From contig DAOULH010000004.1 in the NCBI GenBank assembly GCA_034420475.1, positions 62,001 through 126,000 of the forward strand: DNA of 64,000 nt, written 5' to 3'. Source of the DNA: Bin87 sp034420475. GTDB lineage: Bacteria; Chloroflexota; Dehalococcoidia; Lucifugimonadales; UBA3495. A model generated the notes under the pieces. That model had not been told where the DNA came from. It saw only the letters and a list, made by a program, of their open reading frames with translations, and ran no database searches. Below, piece after piece: positions 16,919-25,484 of the stretch; positions within the stretch are counted from its first letter, which is position 1, and each line of letters opens with the position of its first letter. Made by a program: the position numbers and the translations under genes.

Positions 16919-17368
16919 CTAGTCGATGACCAGGACCGTGTTCTCCCGGCCCTCGCGGCGCATCTCGGCCAGACCCTCTTCGGGGGTATCGAATTTGTCA
17001 TAGTAGAACTCGATGCCGTTCCCGTCCGGATCCTCAAAGTACACGCTTCCGGTCATGCCGTGGTCGGTGGTGCGGTCGACCTTGACGTCGTGCTCCAGCA
17101 GCGTGTGGTACAGGTCGCGCAGGGAGTCGAAGTCCTCGACCTGCACGGCAAAGTGATTGAGACCGATGTTGCCCTTGCGTGTCTCGGGGGAGTTCTCATC
17201 CGCCTGGAAGAGCGCCAGGTCGTGGTGGATCTCGCCGCAGGTCAGGAAAGTAGCGGTGGGTCGCTGGACGGCGATCTGGAATCCCAGGATCTCGGTATAG
17301 AACTTGGTGGACGCGGCAACGTCGGAGACGTTGATCACGAGGTGTCCGACTTGCTTGGGCTTGACCAT
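16919..17368 (-). CDS. VOC-family (glyoxalase/extradiol dioxygenase-like) metalloenzyme
   Basis: This is a 149-aa single-chain vicinal-oxygen-chelate protein. Two beta-alpha-beta-beta-beta modules are visible. The first starts KQVGHLVINVSDVAASTKFY, and the second is NIGLNHFAVQVEDFDSL then YFEDPDGNGIEFYY. Likely metal ligands are His in VGHLV, His in LNHFAV and Glu in GIEFYY, as in catechol 2,3-dioxygenase-like and fosfomycin-type members. It is transcribed alone, ending at a GC hairpin terminator. The neighbourhood of flavin oxidoreductases suggests aromatic or organic degradation, but the substrate cannot be assigned. Confidence 0.88.
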   Translation of the reverse strand: MVKPKQVGHLVINVSDVAASTKFYTEILGFQIAVQRPTATFLTCGEIHHDLALFQADENSPETRKGNIGLNHFAVQVEDFDSLRDLYHTLLEHDVKVDRTTDHGMTGSVYFEDPDGNGIEFYYDKFDTPEEGLAEMRREGRENTVLVID

Positions 17369-17465
17369 TTTCTGCTCCTTGAGTGATCGAGATAGGGTGC
17401 CTGTTGGGGCGAACTATACGACAGTTGGCGTCGGCCGGCAAGAATTTAGCGGATTTGCGCCAATC

Positions 17466-17930
17466 CTAATCTGCGGCGATTTCTTCCGGCGTGAGGATCA
17501 CTTGCCCCGTCTCGGGCTCGTGACGGTGGCGCATCACCAGATCCACCCGTTGGTGTAAGGCAAGGAGCAGTCCTTTGATTTCGCTTACTTCCCGGGCCAG
17601 CGCCGACAGTCCGTCTTCCAGCCTCTCGACGCGGGTAGTCAACGCATCCATGCGCTGTGAGAAGCTTTCGCCCATCGCATCCATACGCTGCGAGAAGCTT
17701 TCACCCATCGCATCCATACGCTGTGAGAAGCTTTCGCCCATCGCATCCATGCGCTCCGAATGGCTTTTACTCATTTCGTCAATGCGAAGATTGATGCCTC
17801 TGACTTCACCTTTCAACTCGCCGATTGCGCCGGACTGCCGTATCAACGCAACAAACATAGCGACGAGCAAAAGGGCGATGAACCCCAAAAACCCATACAG
17901 AACGTAATCGGCTAACGTGATTGTTTCCAT
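17466..17930 (-). CDS. Small membrane-anchored coiled-coil protein with 11-residue repeats
   Basis: This 154-aa protein has an N-terminal transmembrane helix (YGFLGFIALLLVAMFVALIR, residues about 12-31) followed by a long coiled coil. The coil contains three near-identical 11-residue units (SQRMDAMGESF type) plus a diverged flanking one. Eleven-residue periodicity fits a hendecad coiled coil. The C-terminus is acidic (QVILTPEEIAAD). It is likely a single-pass protein with a cytoplasmic rod, similar in design to DUF1640 or LapA-type small proteins but without a named family. It is monocistronic, with a 70-base spacer to the next co-directional gene. The function is unknown. Confidence 0.8.
   Translation of the reverse strand: METITLADYVLYGFLGFIALLLVAMFVALIRQSGAIGELKGEVRGINLRIDEMSKSHSERMDAMGESFSQRMDAMGESFSQRMDAMGESFSQRMDALTTRVERLEDGLSALAREVSEIKGLLLALHQRVDLVMRHRHEPETGQVILTPEEIAAD
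17643..17741 (-). repeat. 33-bp tandem repeat, three full copies plus a part
   Basis: Units start at 17643, 17676 and 17709, each 33 bp, followed by about 14 bases of a fourth. They differ by one to three bases. The unit encodes 11 coiled-coil residues. There are no spacers, so it is not a CRISPR. Confidence 0.92.
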
Positions 17931-18013
17931 TTCAGCACACTCGATCTACCAGTGTCTCAGCAGTATGGCACAGCGAGCAGACACGGGCAACTGCGCCCGT
18001 TCAATTGTAACGT

Positions 18014-19249
18014 TCAGATCTCGTTCATCCGTCTCACCATTGGCCGATACATCCAGCCGGCCAGTGAGATCACCAGCAGAACGGTGGCCCCCATAGTGAT
18101 CGCGGCGGACCAACCGTATAACTGCGCCAGCCACGTCAGCGGCCACGCTCCCAGAAAGTGGAATACGGGAGCCAGTTGCATCATGGCCATCATCCGGCCG
18201 CGCATATCCGGAGCCGTCGTCAGCTGCATCATCGAGCTGGATACCGGCCAAAAACCTCCGATGCTGGTGGACCCAACCAAAGCCACCAGCATGCACGCCG
18301 CCCAGAACCATTGCGACCAGGCCATGGCGATCAGCCCGACGCAGCAGATCACGAGCTGCAGGTACATCAGGAGGCCCTTGTTCTTAGTGTCGCCCCAACT
18401 GGCAACCACCATGGATCCCATGAACGCTCCGGCGCCCCGGCATACCATGAATACGCCGGTCTGGAACGCATTCAGGCGCAGGAATTCGGTGGTGAACGCG
18501 GGCACGACCTGCATGTAGGCCATGCCGAAAAAGCCGAAGGTAGCGGACAGAAAGATCAGCACCGCCGCCATGGGAGTGCGGCCAGCGTGAGCAAGGCCAC
18601 CCACGAAGTCGCTGATCGGGGAGGAATTACGCCGGGTGGTGGCGACGGGGCGCGACACCATCATCAGGAATGCTATCCCCACCAGGTAGCTTACCCCGTT
18701 GATCATTATTCCGGCCCAGGTGTCGATGTACTGGATGGCCCAGCCACCGACCAGCGGGCCCAGCATATTGCCTATCTGCCCGACGGACGTGTGCAGGGCC
18801 ACCGCGTTCATCATGTCTTCCCGGGGTACCAGGTCGGCGGCCAGGGCGAACCGGGCCGGCATCTGGACCGCCATCAGGCCGCCCAGGACGAACACCACGG
18901 TGTATACGTGCCAGATTTGGGCCAACCCGGTCAGCGCCAGGAAGGCCAGGGTCAGCGTCACGACAGCGTTGCCCAGGACGCAGCAGATCAGGAACAGCTT
19001 CCGATCAACCCGGTCGGCCAGTACGCCGCCCACGAAAGTGAAGACCAGGTTGGAGACGCCGAAAAGGCTGACCGCCAGACCCAGCGCAGTCTTCTCACCG
19101 CCGAGGTCAATGATCAGGAAGCCGATGCCCAGGAACTGGATTCCCTGGCCGAAGGACTGCACCCCGATGTTCAGAAAGAACCACCGGAAATCCCGGTGGC
19201 GGAGAGCAGAGAATGCGCGCAGCCGTCCAGCGGCGGCGACAGCGGCCAT
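18014..19249 (-). CDS. MFS exporter (DHA3/EntS-like)
   Basis: This is a 411-aa major facilitator with 11-12 hydrophobic segments. It starts with LRAFSALRHRDFRWFFLNIG, the usual opening of the MFS_3 or EntS/drug exporter group. The first loop reads GGVLADRVDRKL, matching the family motif. The end is basic (MYRPMVRRMNEI). It follows the HAD hydrolase gene by three bases and is probably co-transcribed with it and the small gene at 20010. This subfamily exports drugs, siderophores or macrolides. No substrate is evident. Confidence 0.88.
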   Translation of the reverse strand: MAAVAAAGRLRAFSALRHRDFRWFFLNIGVQSFGQGIQFLGIGFLIIDLGGEKTALGLAVSLFGVSNLVFTFVGGVLADRVDRKLFLICCVLGNAVVTLTLAFLALTGLAQIWHVYTVVFVLGGLMAVQMPARFALAADLVPREDMMNAVALHTSVGQIGNMLGPLVGGWAIQYIDTWAGIMINGVSYLVGIAFLMMVSRPVATTRRNSSPISDFVGGLAHAGRTPMAAVLIFLSATFGFFGMAYMQVVPAFTTEFLRLNAFQTGVFMVCRGAGAFMGSMVVASWGDTKNKGLLMYLQLVICCVGLIAMAWSQWFWAACMLVALVGSTSIGGFWPVSSSMMQLTTAPDMRGRMMAMMQLAPVFHFLGAWPLTWLAQLYGWSAAITMGATVLLVISLAGWMYRPMVRRMNEI

Positions 19250-19252
19250 AGG

Positions 19253-20017
19253 CTATCGGCCGCCGGCCCCAGACCGTGTGGGTGAAAGCAGCCGGTTCAC
19301 CAGTTCGTGGAAGTTCGCTACCTCGAAATCAGGAAGGTAAACCGACTCTTCGTTCGGCAGGTTGTAACGGTTCACATAACCGGCTCGGAACCCGGACGCC
19401 CGCGCGCCGGTGACATCGAACGAATGGGAGGAGACCATCATGATTTCGCCGGGCGCCTTGCCCAGGATGCGGGTCGCTGTGCGGTATACCGCCGGGTGGG
19501 GCTTGAAGACGCCGGCCTGCTCCACCGAAATTACGTGATCGAAGGGGATCCCGACGTTGTTCGCCGCCATGCGCTCCAGGTAAGACTGCTCCCCGTTGGA
19601 CAGCACCACCAGGCCAAATTGCCCACTGTCAACCAGCTTTTGCAGGCCCTGTACGGCGTCTTCGAAGGGACGCAAATCGTTGTACACGGCCATGAACCTT
19701 TCTACGTCGCCCGGTTCAAAGTCCACGCCGTGCAGTCGCAGGCAATAGACGAAGGAGCGCCGGCAGGTCTCCAGATAGCCGCTGTGTCCCAGCATGTACA
19801 GATTATCCTGGTACTGCTCGATGCGCTGGCGACCGCGCCAGTCGTCCCAGAACTTGTCCGCCGTAACTTGGGAGCCGTGCTCCGCCAGGAATCGCCCGGC
19901 CGGTTCGGACAGACTTCCGCCCAGATCGAGCACCGTGCCGAAGATGTCGAAGACCAGCGTGTTGATCTGGCGATTGGATTGCCGGTCATATCGGAAGACC
20001 TCGATGCGCTCAGGCAG
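19253..20017 (-). CDS. HAD-superfamily haloacid dehalogenase-like hydrolase with unresolved start
   Basis: This is a type II haloacid dehalogenase-like hydrolase. The nucleophile motif LVFDIFGTVLDL (Asp codon 19946-19948), then VVLSNGEQSYLERMA, GVFKPHPAVY and VSSHSFDVTGARASGF are the four HAD motifs in order. The first canonical in-frame start (GTG 19933) lies after the nucleophile Asp. Upstream the frame is open to about 20060, but it has no ATG, GTG or TTG; CTG at 20017 is the best candidate and overlaps the preceding stop. An ATG at 19989 is in another frame, so a one-base indel in 19957-19989 would also explain this. Coordinates assume the CTG. Confidence 0.65.
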   Translation of the reverse strand: MPERIEVFRYDRQSNRQINTLVFDIFGTVLDLGGSLSEPAGRFLAEHGSQVTADKFWDDWRGRQRIEQYQDNLYMLGHSGYLETCRRSFVYCLRLHGVDFEPGDVERFMAVYNDLRPFEDAVQGLQKLVDSGQFGLVVLSNGEQSYLERMAANNVGIPFDHVISVEQAGVFKPHPAVYRTATRILGKAPGEIMMVSSHSFDVTGARASGFRAGYVNRYNLPNEESVYLPDFEVANFHELVNRLLSPTRSGAGGR

Positions 20018-20249
20018 GCTTGATGTTGTCGATGTTGGTCTGGTCGATGTTGATCTGGCGTTTCACGCTGTCAAAGTAAACGATGAGCCAGGTCGCCGGA
20101 CCGATGGTCCGCTTTTCGCGGACTTCGCCGACGTCTCCCGTGGTTATGCTGCGCACCGATGAACCCACCGGGGAGGCCATCACCTCGCGGACTTCGAAAT
20201 CGGCGACGGCTTCGACTTTCATGCCCTTTTCGTACAGGTCAAAACTCAT
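20010..20249 (-). CDS. Small conserved-looking protein, unknown function
   Basis: This is a 79-aa soluble protein beginning MSFDLYEKGMKVEAVADFEV, with a strand-rich core (VRSITTGDVGEVREKR, then TWLIVYFDSV) reminiscent of an SH3 or KOW barrel. GAGGAGGT lies seven bases before the ATG at 20249, which is why this start was chosen over an upstream GTG. It ends in near repeats (INIDQTNIDNI). It is the first gene of a minus-strand unit with the HAD hydrolase and the MFS exporter. The family is not recognised. Confidence 0.65.
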   Translation of the reverse strand: MSFDLYEKGMKVEAVADFEVREVMASPVGSSVRSITTGDVGEVREKRTIGPATWLIVYFDSVKRQINIDQTNIDNIKPA

Positions 20250-20461
20250 TGAGATACCTCCTCGGCGGATTCCGGACAGCTTGAATCGAGGGGTCAACTG
20301 GCCCCGCAGTGTACGGCCCGCTGTTTGCGGAGTCAACGAGAGGCGCGCTCATGACCATGGCGGATCCCGAAGCCTTACGCCCGGCTAGACGACATAAGCA
20401 GGGCAGGGTATCATTTTCAGGACATTCGACCCCGAAACCATTCTGGAGGTAAACGACACCC

Positions 20462-20821
20462 ATGAAAATCGTAAAGATGTCCGCAGTGGAAAGGACCGAA
20501 GGAACCGCCCCCCTGTTCACCGGCCCCGTCGGCCGGCAAGCCATCCTGGACCCGGACGACAGCAACAACTTCAACTTCGGCATCGTTCACTTCGGCGCCG
20601 GCGTCCGCAACAAGTTCCACACCCACAGCGGCGACCAGATCCTCATCGTCACCGAGGGAACCGGCATCGTTGCCACCCGTGACGAGGAAGTGACGGTTAC
20701 GGAAGGCGACGTGGCCATCATCCCTGCTGGCGAGGACCACTGGCACGGCTCCCGCGAGACCGCCATGTCCCACATCACCATCACGGTGAAGGGCAGCCAG
20801 ACCCAGCAGAACGAGGACTAA
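20462..20821 (+). CDS. Cupin-domain protein
   Basis: This is a 119-aa single-domain cupin. Cupin motif 1 is KFHTHSGDQILIVTEGTG (His pair and Glu replaced by the GDQ variant), and motif 2 is GDVAIIPAGEDHWHGS with the third His. These residues normally bind a divalent metal. GGAGG is about 15 bases upstream of the ATG, and no gene lies immediately ahead on the same strand. A terminator follows directly, so it is monocistronic. Small cupins of this type include carboxymuconolactone-associated and sugar-binding proteins. The substrate is unknown. Confidence 0.88.
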   Translation: MKIVKMSAVERTEGTAPLFTGPVGRQAILDPDDSNNFNFGIVHFGAGVRNKFHTHSGDQILIVTEGTGIVATRDEEVTVTEGDVAIIPAGEDHWHGSRETAMSHITITVKGSQTQQNED

Positions 20822-20848
20822 CGCAGGGCGGCGCACCGCTGAAAGGAA

Positions 20849-20879
20849 GAGGGGCGGCCGGTCGGTCGCCCCTCATTTT
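20849..20879 (+). terminator. Rho-independent terminator after the cupin gene
   Basis: GAGGGGCG pairs with CGCCCCTC around a 10-base loop and is followed by ATTTTG. Confidence 0.8.
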
Positions 20880-20894
20880 GTTGGTCGCGGTCAA

Positions 20895-22406
20895 TCAGTG
20901 CTGACGGTGCCCGTGGCCTTCATGCCCGCCATGGTCATGGCCGTGGTCATCGTGGTGACCGTGCCCCTGGTCGTCATGATGCCCGTGGTCGCCGTGACCA
21001 TCGTCGTGACCGTGACCGTCGTGATGGTCCTCCACCGGCGCCAGCTTGGGCAATCTAACCAGGGCCAGGATCACCGCCGCGGCCAAGTACAGGGCCGCCG
21101 TGTAGTAGAACAGGTAATCAAAATTGAGCCCGTACAGCCATCCGGCGATGATAGGAGACGCCGCCGAGAGAATGAACCTGGAGGTTGACAGCAGACCCAG
21201 GGTGGTGGCTGCGGTCCCCTCGCGCACAATGTCCATGGCGGCGGCAGTCAGAATTGGCTGATCGCTGTAGAGGAAAAGGCCCAGCGCTGCCAGCAATATG
21301 GTGGTCACAATCCGGTCTTCCGGGCCATTGATGAGGGGCGCCATCAGCAGGGTTACGACGGCCAGAAACAGCATCCCCGGTATCAGGACGATCTTGCGTC
21401 CGAACCGGTCGGACAAGTAGCCCATGATGGGACTGGCCAGGATTCCCACCAGCACCAGCAAGCCGATGAGAGAGCCGCGGATGAAGAGGTTTTCAAAACT
21501 GCGATGTTCCGTAATGGTGAAACCCAGTTCGTCCACCAGGTACTGGGGCAGCAGCACCAGGAACCCGAGGTACGCCATGCCTCGCAGTCCTGCTACCACC
21601 GTAATACCCCAGACCTGGGGATTGCGCACCAGCAATTTGGTCTCGTCTATTTGCATCCGCATGGTGCTGACGGCTCGTTCTTCCACCGCCGCCTGCGCCC
21701 GCTGTCCAATGTCGCGGAACGCCCAGAACACCAGGAACGCCAGGAAGATGGGCACTGCTGCGTAGATGGTGATAATCGCTTGCCAGGCCAGTACTGCCAG
21801 CAGCGCCCCTGTGATCACCGGCCCCAGCACGTCCCCGATGTTCCCGCCCACGCCGTGGAAGGACAGTACCGCTCCGCGTCGGTGCGTGAAATGGGACGAC
21901 AGGGCCGCCATGGCCGGCAAATGCCACACTGACGCCGCGATGGCGACAACAGACATGCCTATTATCAGAAGGGCATAACCCAGCGGATTGAAGGGCTCGC
22001 TGGCTCCGGCTGCCATCGCCGACGGTGGAGGGGCCACCCATCCGCTGCCCGGAACTTGCCACCCGGCCGCCGCCATCAGCAGCCAACCCACCCCGAACAG
22101 AGCCATGCACACCGCCATGACCCATCCCCAGTAGCGCCGCAATGCATCGGTGAGTACGCCCCCAGGCAGGGACACCACGCCCGACGCGATTTCACGGGCG
22201 GATTGAATGCTGTTGACCGCAATCACACTCCCACCAAGGAGCAAATCGCGAACCTCGGGCAGCACTACGATAAAGCTCTGGGCAATGGAGTGAAAAACGC
22301 CGTGTCCGCTGGAAAGCCCTCCAACGATAAAGGCAGCCCCCCTGCGGAAACCGGTCCGTCCTTCCACTACGGAAGGCGCCGCGTGATGATGATGTGCATG
22401 CGCCAT
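20895..22406 (-). CDS. MFS permease with His-rich termini, last gene of the zinc/manganese uptake operon
   Basis: This is a 503-aa MFS permease. The N-terminus begins MAHAHHHHAAP, and the last 45 or so residues are a His/Asp/Gly tail (HHDGHGHDDGHGDHGHHDD and more). Twelve hydrophobic segments lie between, with SDRFGRKIV as the second-half MFS loop motif. It sits 31 bases after znuB, with AGGAGGT upstream of its ATG, and is co-directional with the whole fur-znuACB set. His-rich tails are typical of zinc, nickel or cobalt handling proteins, but are not usual in MFS carriers. It may move a metal or a metallophore, or the tail may sense metal. This role is inferred from context. Confidence 0.85.
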   Translation of the reverse strand: MAHAHHHHAAPSVVEGRTGFRRGAAFIVGGLSSGHGVFHSIAQSFIVVLPEVRDLLLGGSVIAVNSIQSAREIASGVVSLPGGVLTDALRRYWGWVMAVCMALFGVGWLLMAAAGWQVPGSGWVAPPPSAMAAGASEPFNPLGYALLIIGMSVVAIAASVWHLPAMAALSSHFTHRRGAVLSFHGVGGNIGDVLGPVITGALLAVLAWQAIITIYAAVPIFLAFLVFWAFRDIGQRAQAAVEERAVSTMRMQIDETKLLVRNPQVWGITVVAGLRGMAYLGFLVLLPQYLVDELGFTITEHRSFENLFIRGSLIGLLVLVGILASPIMGYLSDRFGRKIVLIPGMLFLAVVTLLMAPLINGPEDRIVTTILLAALGLFLYSDQPILTAAAMDIVREGTAATTLGLLSTSRFILSAASPIIAGWLYGLNFDYLFYYTAALYLAAAVILALVRLPKLAPVEDHHDGHGHDDGHGDHGHHDDQGHGHHDDHGHDHGGHEGHGHRQH

Positions 22407-22437
22407 AGCGACCTCCTGTGGCCAATGAGTTTGGAGG

Positions 22438-23319
22438 TTATTCCAGGGAACCGCCGGCGCTTCGAGGCAGCTGCGATAGCCCCCGCGAAGTGGCCGGTGA
22501 GCGGATAATCCGATCGCGAATCTTCGACCAGGCGAGGACCGCCACGAAGAGCACCGCCGACAATAGCACCACGCTGGCGCCCGACGACACGTCGATGAAG
22601 TAGCTGATATAGATGCCCAGCACGGAGCACATTATACCGATGCCGGTGGACAACAACGTCATCGTGCGGAAGCTGTTGGTCAGCAATCGGGCGACTATCG
22701 GCGGGATCACCACCGCGGCGGCAATCATGGTGACCCCCAGCACCTGCATCGAAACGACGATGGTTCCCGCCAACAGCAACGCAAAAAGGGTGTCCACCCA
22801 GCCGGTGGGCACGCCGTAGAACTGGGCGACGTCGGTATCAAAGGTCGCGAACAGGAACAGCTTGTAGCCAACGAAGAACACCGCGGCGACGACAGCGGAT
22901 ACCACCGCTATCGCGATCAGGTCTTCGCGGTCCACGGCCAGCACGCTGCCCCACAACGACGCCTCAAAATCCCGGGTGAAACTGCCGAAACGGCTGATGA
23001 TGGCGATGCCCAGGGCAAAGCTGGCCGTCGTGATGATGCCGATGGCAGCATCGGATCCGATGGGGTTCCGTCGCGTGGTCCACGCCACCAAAATTGCCGA
23101 AAGGAATCCCCAGACCGTCGCTCCCACGAAAAAGTTGATCGACATGATCCAGCTGACTACCGCCCCGCCGAATATGGCGTGTGACAAGCCGTGGCCGATG
23201 TAGGACATCCCGCGCAGCACAATGTACACGCCCATGAGGCCGCACAGACCGCCGATCAGGCACGCCGCAATCATCGCACGCACGAAAAAGCCGAATTCGA
23301 AGGGTTCAAGTAACATCAA
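22438..23319 (-). CDS. Zinc/manganese ABC transporter permease, ZnuB/MntB type
   Basis: This is a 293-aa ABC-3 family inner-membrane permease with about eight to nine hydrophobic segments. It shows the typical family start LLEPFEFGFFVRAMIAACLI, then GVYIVLRGMSYIGHGLSHAI, which is strongly conserved in ZnuB/MntB proteins, and TVVSMQVLGVTMIAAAVVIP-like sequence in the second half. It imports Zn or Mn with the ZnuC ATPase. It lies 90 bases after znuC and 31 bases before the His-rich MFS gene. Zn versus Mn cannot be separated from the permease alone. Confidence 0.92.
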   Translation of the reverse strand: MMLLEPFEFGFFVRAMIAACLIGGLCGLMGVYIVLRGMSYIGHGLSHAIFGGAVVSWIMSINFFVGATVWGFLSAILVAWTTRRNPIGSDAAIGIITTASFALGIAIISRFGSFTRDFEASLWGSVLAVDREDLIAIAVVSAVVAAVFFVGYKLFLFATFDTDVAQFYGVPTGWVDTLFALLLAGTIVVSMQVLGVTMIAAAVVIPPIVARLLTNSFRTMTLLSTGIGIMCSVLGIYISYFIDVSSGASVVLLSAVLFVAVLAWSKIRDRIIRSPATSRGLSQLPRSAGGSLE

Positions 23320-23409
23320 TGCGTTTATGCGGCGGTCGTCAAGTCAACATGCTGGGGTGCGATCCATTTGGCGGGGAAGGATGGGGGCGAACCCAACTGC
23401 AGCCAGACG

Positions 23410-24354
23410 TCAATCATCGGCGTTTTCGTGATGGTGATGCACGGGAACGTTGCCGTCAGACGGATGCATGTGCGAGAGAATCGGCTCGGTGTGGCTGTCG
23501 TCCGGGACGGTTGCCAGTGGCTCGCCGCCATTGCGGTCGATCCAGAAGTGGGCGCTTTCCGCGACCAGCGTCATGCCGTGGTATTGGATGACCGGCATTT
23601 CGGCTCCGTACACCTCGCGCAGGATATGCGGCGTAATCACGCGGTGGGGCGGGCCGTCAGCCACGATGGTGCCGTTGAGACAGATTATGCGGGGCAGATG
23701 CACGGCGACCGCGTTTATTTCGTGCGTCGTCATCACGATGGTTACCCCGGCGTGATTGAGGTCGTGGAGCAGGTGCATCACGTCGTCCCGGGTCTTGAGG
23801 TCCACACCCGACGTGGGCTCGTCAAGCAACAGCAACTCGGGATTGCTGACCAGCGCCCGCGCCAGGAAAACCCGTTGCTGCTGGCCGCCGGAGAGCTGCC
23901 GGATGTGCCGCTTGGCCAGATTGTCGATGCCAAGCCGCTGCATCATGTCGTGGGCCAATTCCCGCTCCTGGCGCCGGAACCAGGGGAACAGGGAATTCGA
24001 CATGGTGCGTCCCATCAACACCGCCTCCTCGACGGTAACGGGGAAGTTCCAGTCGATGGTTTCCAGCTGCGGCACGTAACCGGCCCGGCGGGCGCGGCCC
24101 CGTACCGGCTTTTCATTGACCCGAACCTCGCCTTGCTGAACATCCACCGCCCCGAGGATCACACGCAGGAGCGTGGTTTTGCCGGACCCGCTGGGCCCCA
24201 GCAGGCCCACGAAGTCGCCCGGCATTATTTTCAGGTCCACGTCCTGCAGCACCCTCGACCCGTTGTAGCCGGCGGTGACGTTTCGCAATTCCACCGCGGG
24301 CCGGGCATCCGGGTCCGGACGGTGCAGGTGCTCTAATTCTGGCGGGTGCAGCAT
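23410..24354 (-). CDS. Zinc/manganese ABC transporter ATPase, ZnuC/MntA type
   Basis: This is a 314-aa ABC ATPase. It has Walker A GPSGSGKTT, signature LSGGQQQRVFLARAL, Walker B ELLLLDEPTSGVD and switch His MTTHEINA. FPVTVEEAVLMGR and FPWFRRQE are typical of the metal-uptake group. It is longer than usual at the C-terminus, where DSHTEPILSHMHPSDGNVPV is followed by HHHHENADD, a His-rich tail that may bind the metal being transported. It lies 38 bases after znuA and is part of the minus-strand metal operon. Confidence 0.93.
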   Translation of the reverse strand: MLHPPELEHLHRPDPDARPAVELRNVTAGYNGSRVLQDVDLKIMPGDFVGLLGPSGSGKTTLLRVILGAVDVQQGEVRVNEKPVRGRARRAGYVPQLETIDWNFPVTVEEAVLMGRTMSNSLFPWFRRQERELAHDMMQRLGIDNLAKRHIRQLSGGQQQRVFLARALVSNPELLLLDEPTSGVDLKTRDDVMHLLHDLNHAGVTIVMTTHEINAVAVHLPRIICLNGTIVADGPPHRVITPHILREVYGAEMPVIQYHGMTLVAESAHFWIDRNGGEPLATVPDDSHTEPILSHMHPSDGNVPVHHHHENADD

Positions 24355-24392
24355 GGCAAGTTGCCTGATCCTGATTGCGCGTGACGACGGGA

Positions 24393-25415
24393 TTACTGAG
24401 GATAGACGGCATTGGACGCGCCGTCAAAGACCGGCGATATATCCACGTTGTCCAACGCCGACGCATCCCCTCCCAGGGCCGGGATCATGATGCGCAGGTT
24501 GGCCACCTCCAGTCCGAGGTAGCTGTGGTCGGGATCGCCGGGCCCGCCGGGAAGGTCATCGTCAGAGAGTTCGTCGATGTATTCGGCTCCGGACTCGGCG
24601 GCGATGGTCTGCATGACGTCGCTGGGGAAGACCTCCGAACCGAACACGGCGGGGATACCTTCTTCCTTGATCTGGGTGATGAGGTTGGCGACATCGCGGG
24701 CTGACGGTTCCGAGAAGTCTGACGGTTGGACGGCGCCGATGACAGTAAGGCCGTAGCGGTCGGCGAAGTAGGCCCAGGAGTCGTGGTAGGTAAGCAGCTT
24801 GCGGTTCTCCGGTGGGATGGTGGGGATGATAGTCTTGATGGCTTCATCCAGTGTTGCGATGCGCCCGGCGAAAGCATCGTAGTTGGCACGATAGTAATCG
24901 GCGTTGGCCGGGTCCCTGGCCGCCAGGTTGTCGCGCACGATCTCCGCGTAGCGCAGCGTCAGGATCGGGTCGGGCCACAGGTGGGGATTGGGATGCCCGT
25001 CCTCTTCGGGGAAGGAGAAGTCGAACTGCCACTGGTCGCGGGTGATGGTCTGCTCGCCCAGGCTGACGATGGCGGCGCCGGGCTTCAGGTTGGCCTTCGC
25101 CATTTCCAGGGTAGGCTCCTCGAGGAAAAGGCCGTTGAGGAAAATCAGGTCGGCGCCGGAGAGGGCGACCGCTACTGCCGGCGCCGGCTCGAAGGTGTGG
25201 GAGTTCACGCCCTCCGGCACGACACCCTGCAGCGCGATGCGGGTCCCCCCGATGTTTTCCACAATGCTGGTGATGGGAGACACGGTGGCCACCACGTTGA
25301 GCGGGCCGGATGCTGGCTGGGCCGGCGCTGCGGCTGACGGCTCACTGGCGCACGCGATGGCAGCCACGGCAGCCAAACCGAGCGCTATCAATATGCAAAC
25401 TTTCGTAAAAGACAT
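24393..25415 (-). CDS. Zinc/manganese ABC transporter substrate-binding lipoprotein
   Basis: This is a 340-aa cluster A-I solute-binding protein. It has a lipoprotein signal (hydrophobic 8-20, then AAIAC with Cys22 as lipidation site). Likely metal ligands are His in EGVNSHTFEP, His in NPHLWPDP, His in TYHDSWAYFADRYG and an acidic residue near the C-terminus. The His-rich loop of classic ZnuA is reduced to GHPNPH. The pattern is shared by Zn and Mn binding members. It is anchored on the outer face of the cell membrane and delivers metal to ZnuB. It is preceded by the fur/zur-like gene at a 69-base spacer. Confidence 0.92.
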   Translation of the reverse strand: MSFTKVCILIALGLAAVAAIACASEPSAAAPAQPASGPLNVVATVSPITSIVENIGGTRIALQGVVPEGVNSHTFEPAPAVAVALSGADLIFLNGLFLEEPTLEMAKANLKPGAAIVSLGEQTITRDQWQFDFSFPEEDGHPNPHLWPDPILTLRYAEIVRDNLAARDPANADYYRANYDAFAGRIATLDEAIKTIIPTIPPENRKLLTYHDSWAYFADRYGLTVIGAVQPSDFSEPSARDVANLITQIKEEGIPAVFGSEVFPSDVMQTIAAESGAEYIDELSDDDLPGGPGDPDHSYLGLEVANLRIMIPALGGDASALDNVDISPVFDGASNAVYPQ

Positions 25416-25484
25416 TAATTGCCATCCAATTGGGCGGAGAAAATCTTCCAGGATTGTGAGAAGAAACCATCTGCTACCCGTCCG

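Noticed and set aside
17643..17741. Regular 33-bp repeats resembling a CRISPR array
   Set aside because: The copies are contiguous without spacers and in frame in a coiled-coil gene, and no cas genes are present.
18158..19285. Long plus-strand frame opposite the MFS exporter
   Set aside because: Its composition is that of a complementary strand of membrane protein code, with no protein-like motifs. The minus-strand MFS reading is clear.
20895..22406. Cation diffusion facilitator, based on His-rich tails
   Set aside because: The protein has 12 hydrophobic segments and MFS loop motifs; only the tails resemble those of CDF or ZIP proteins.
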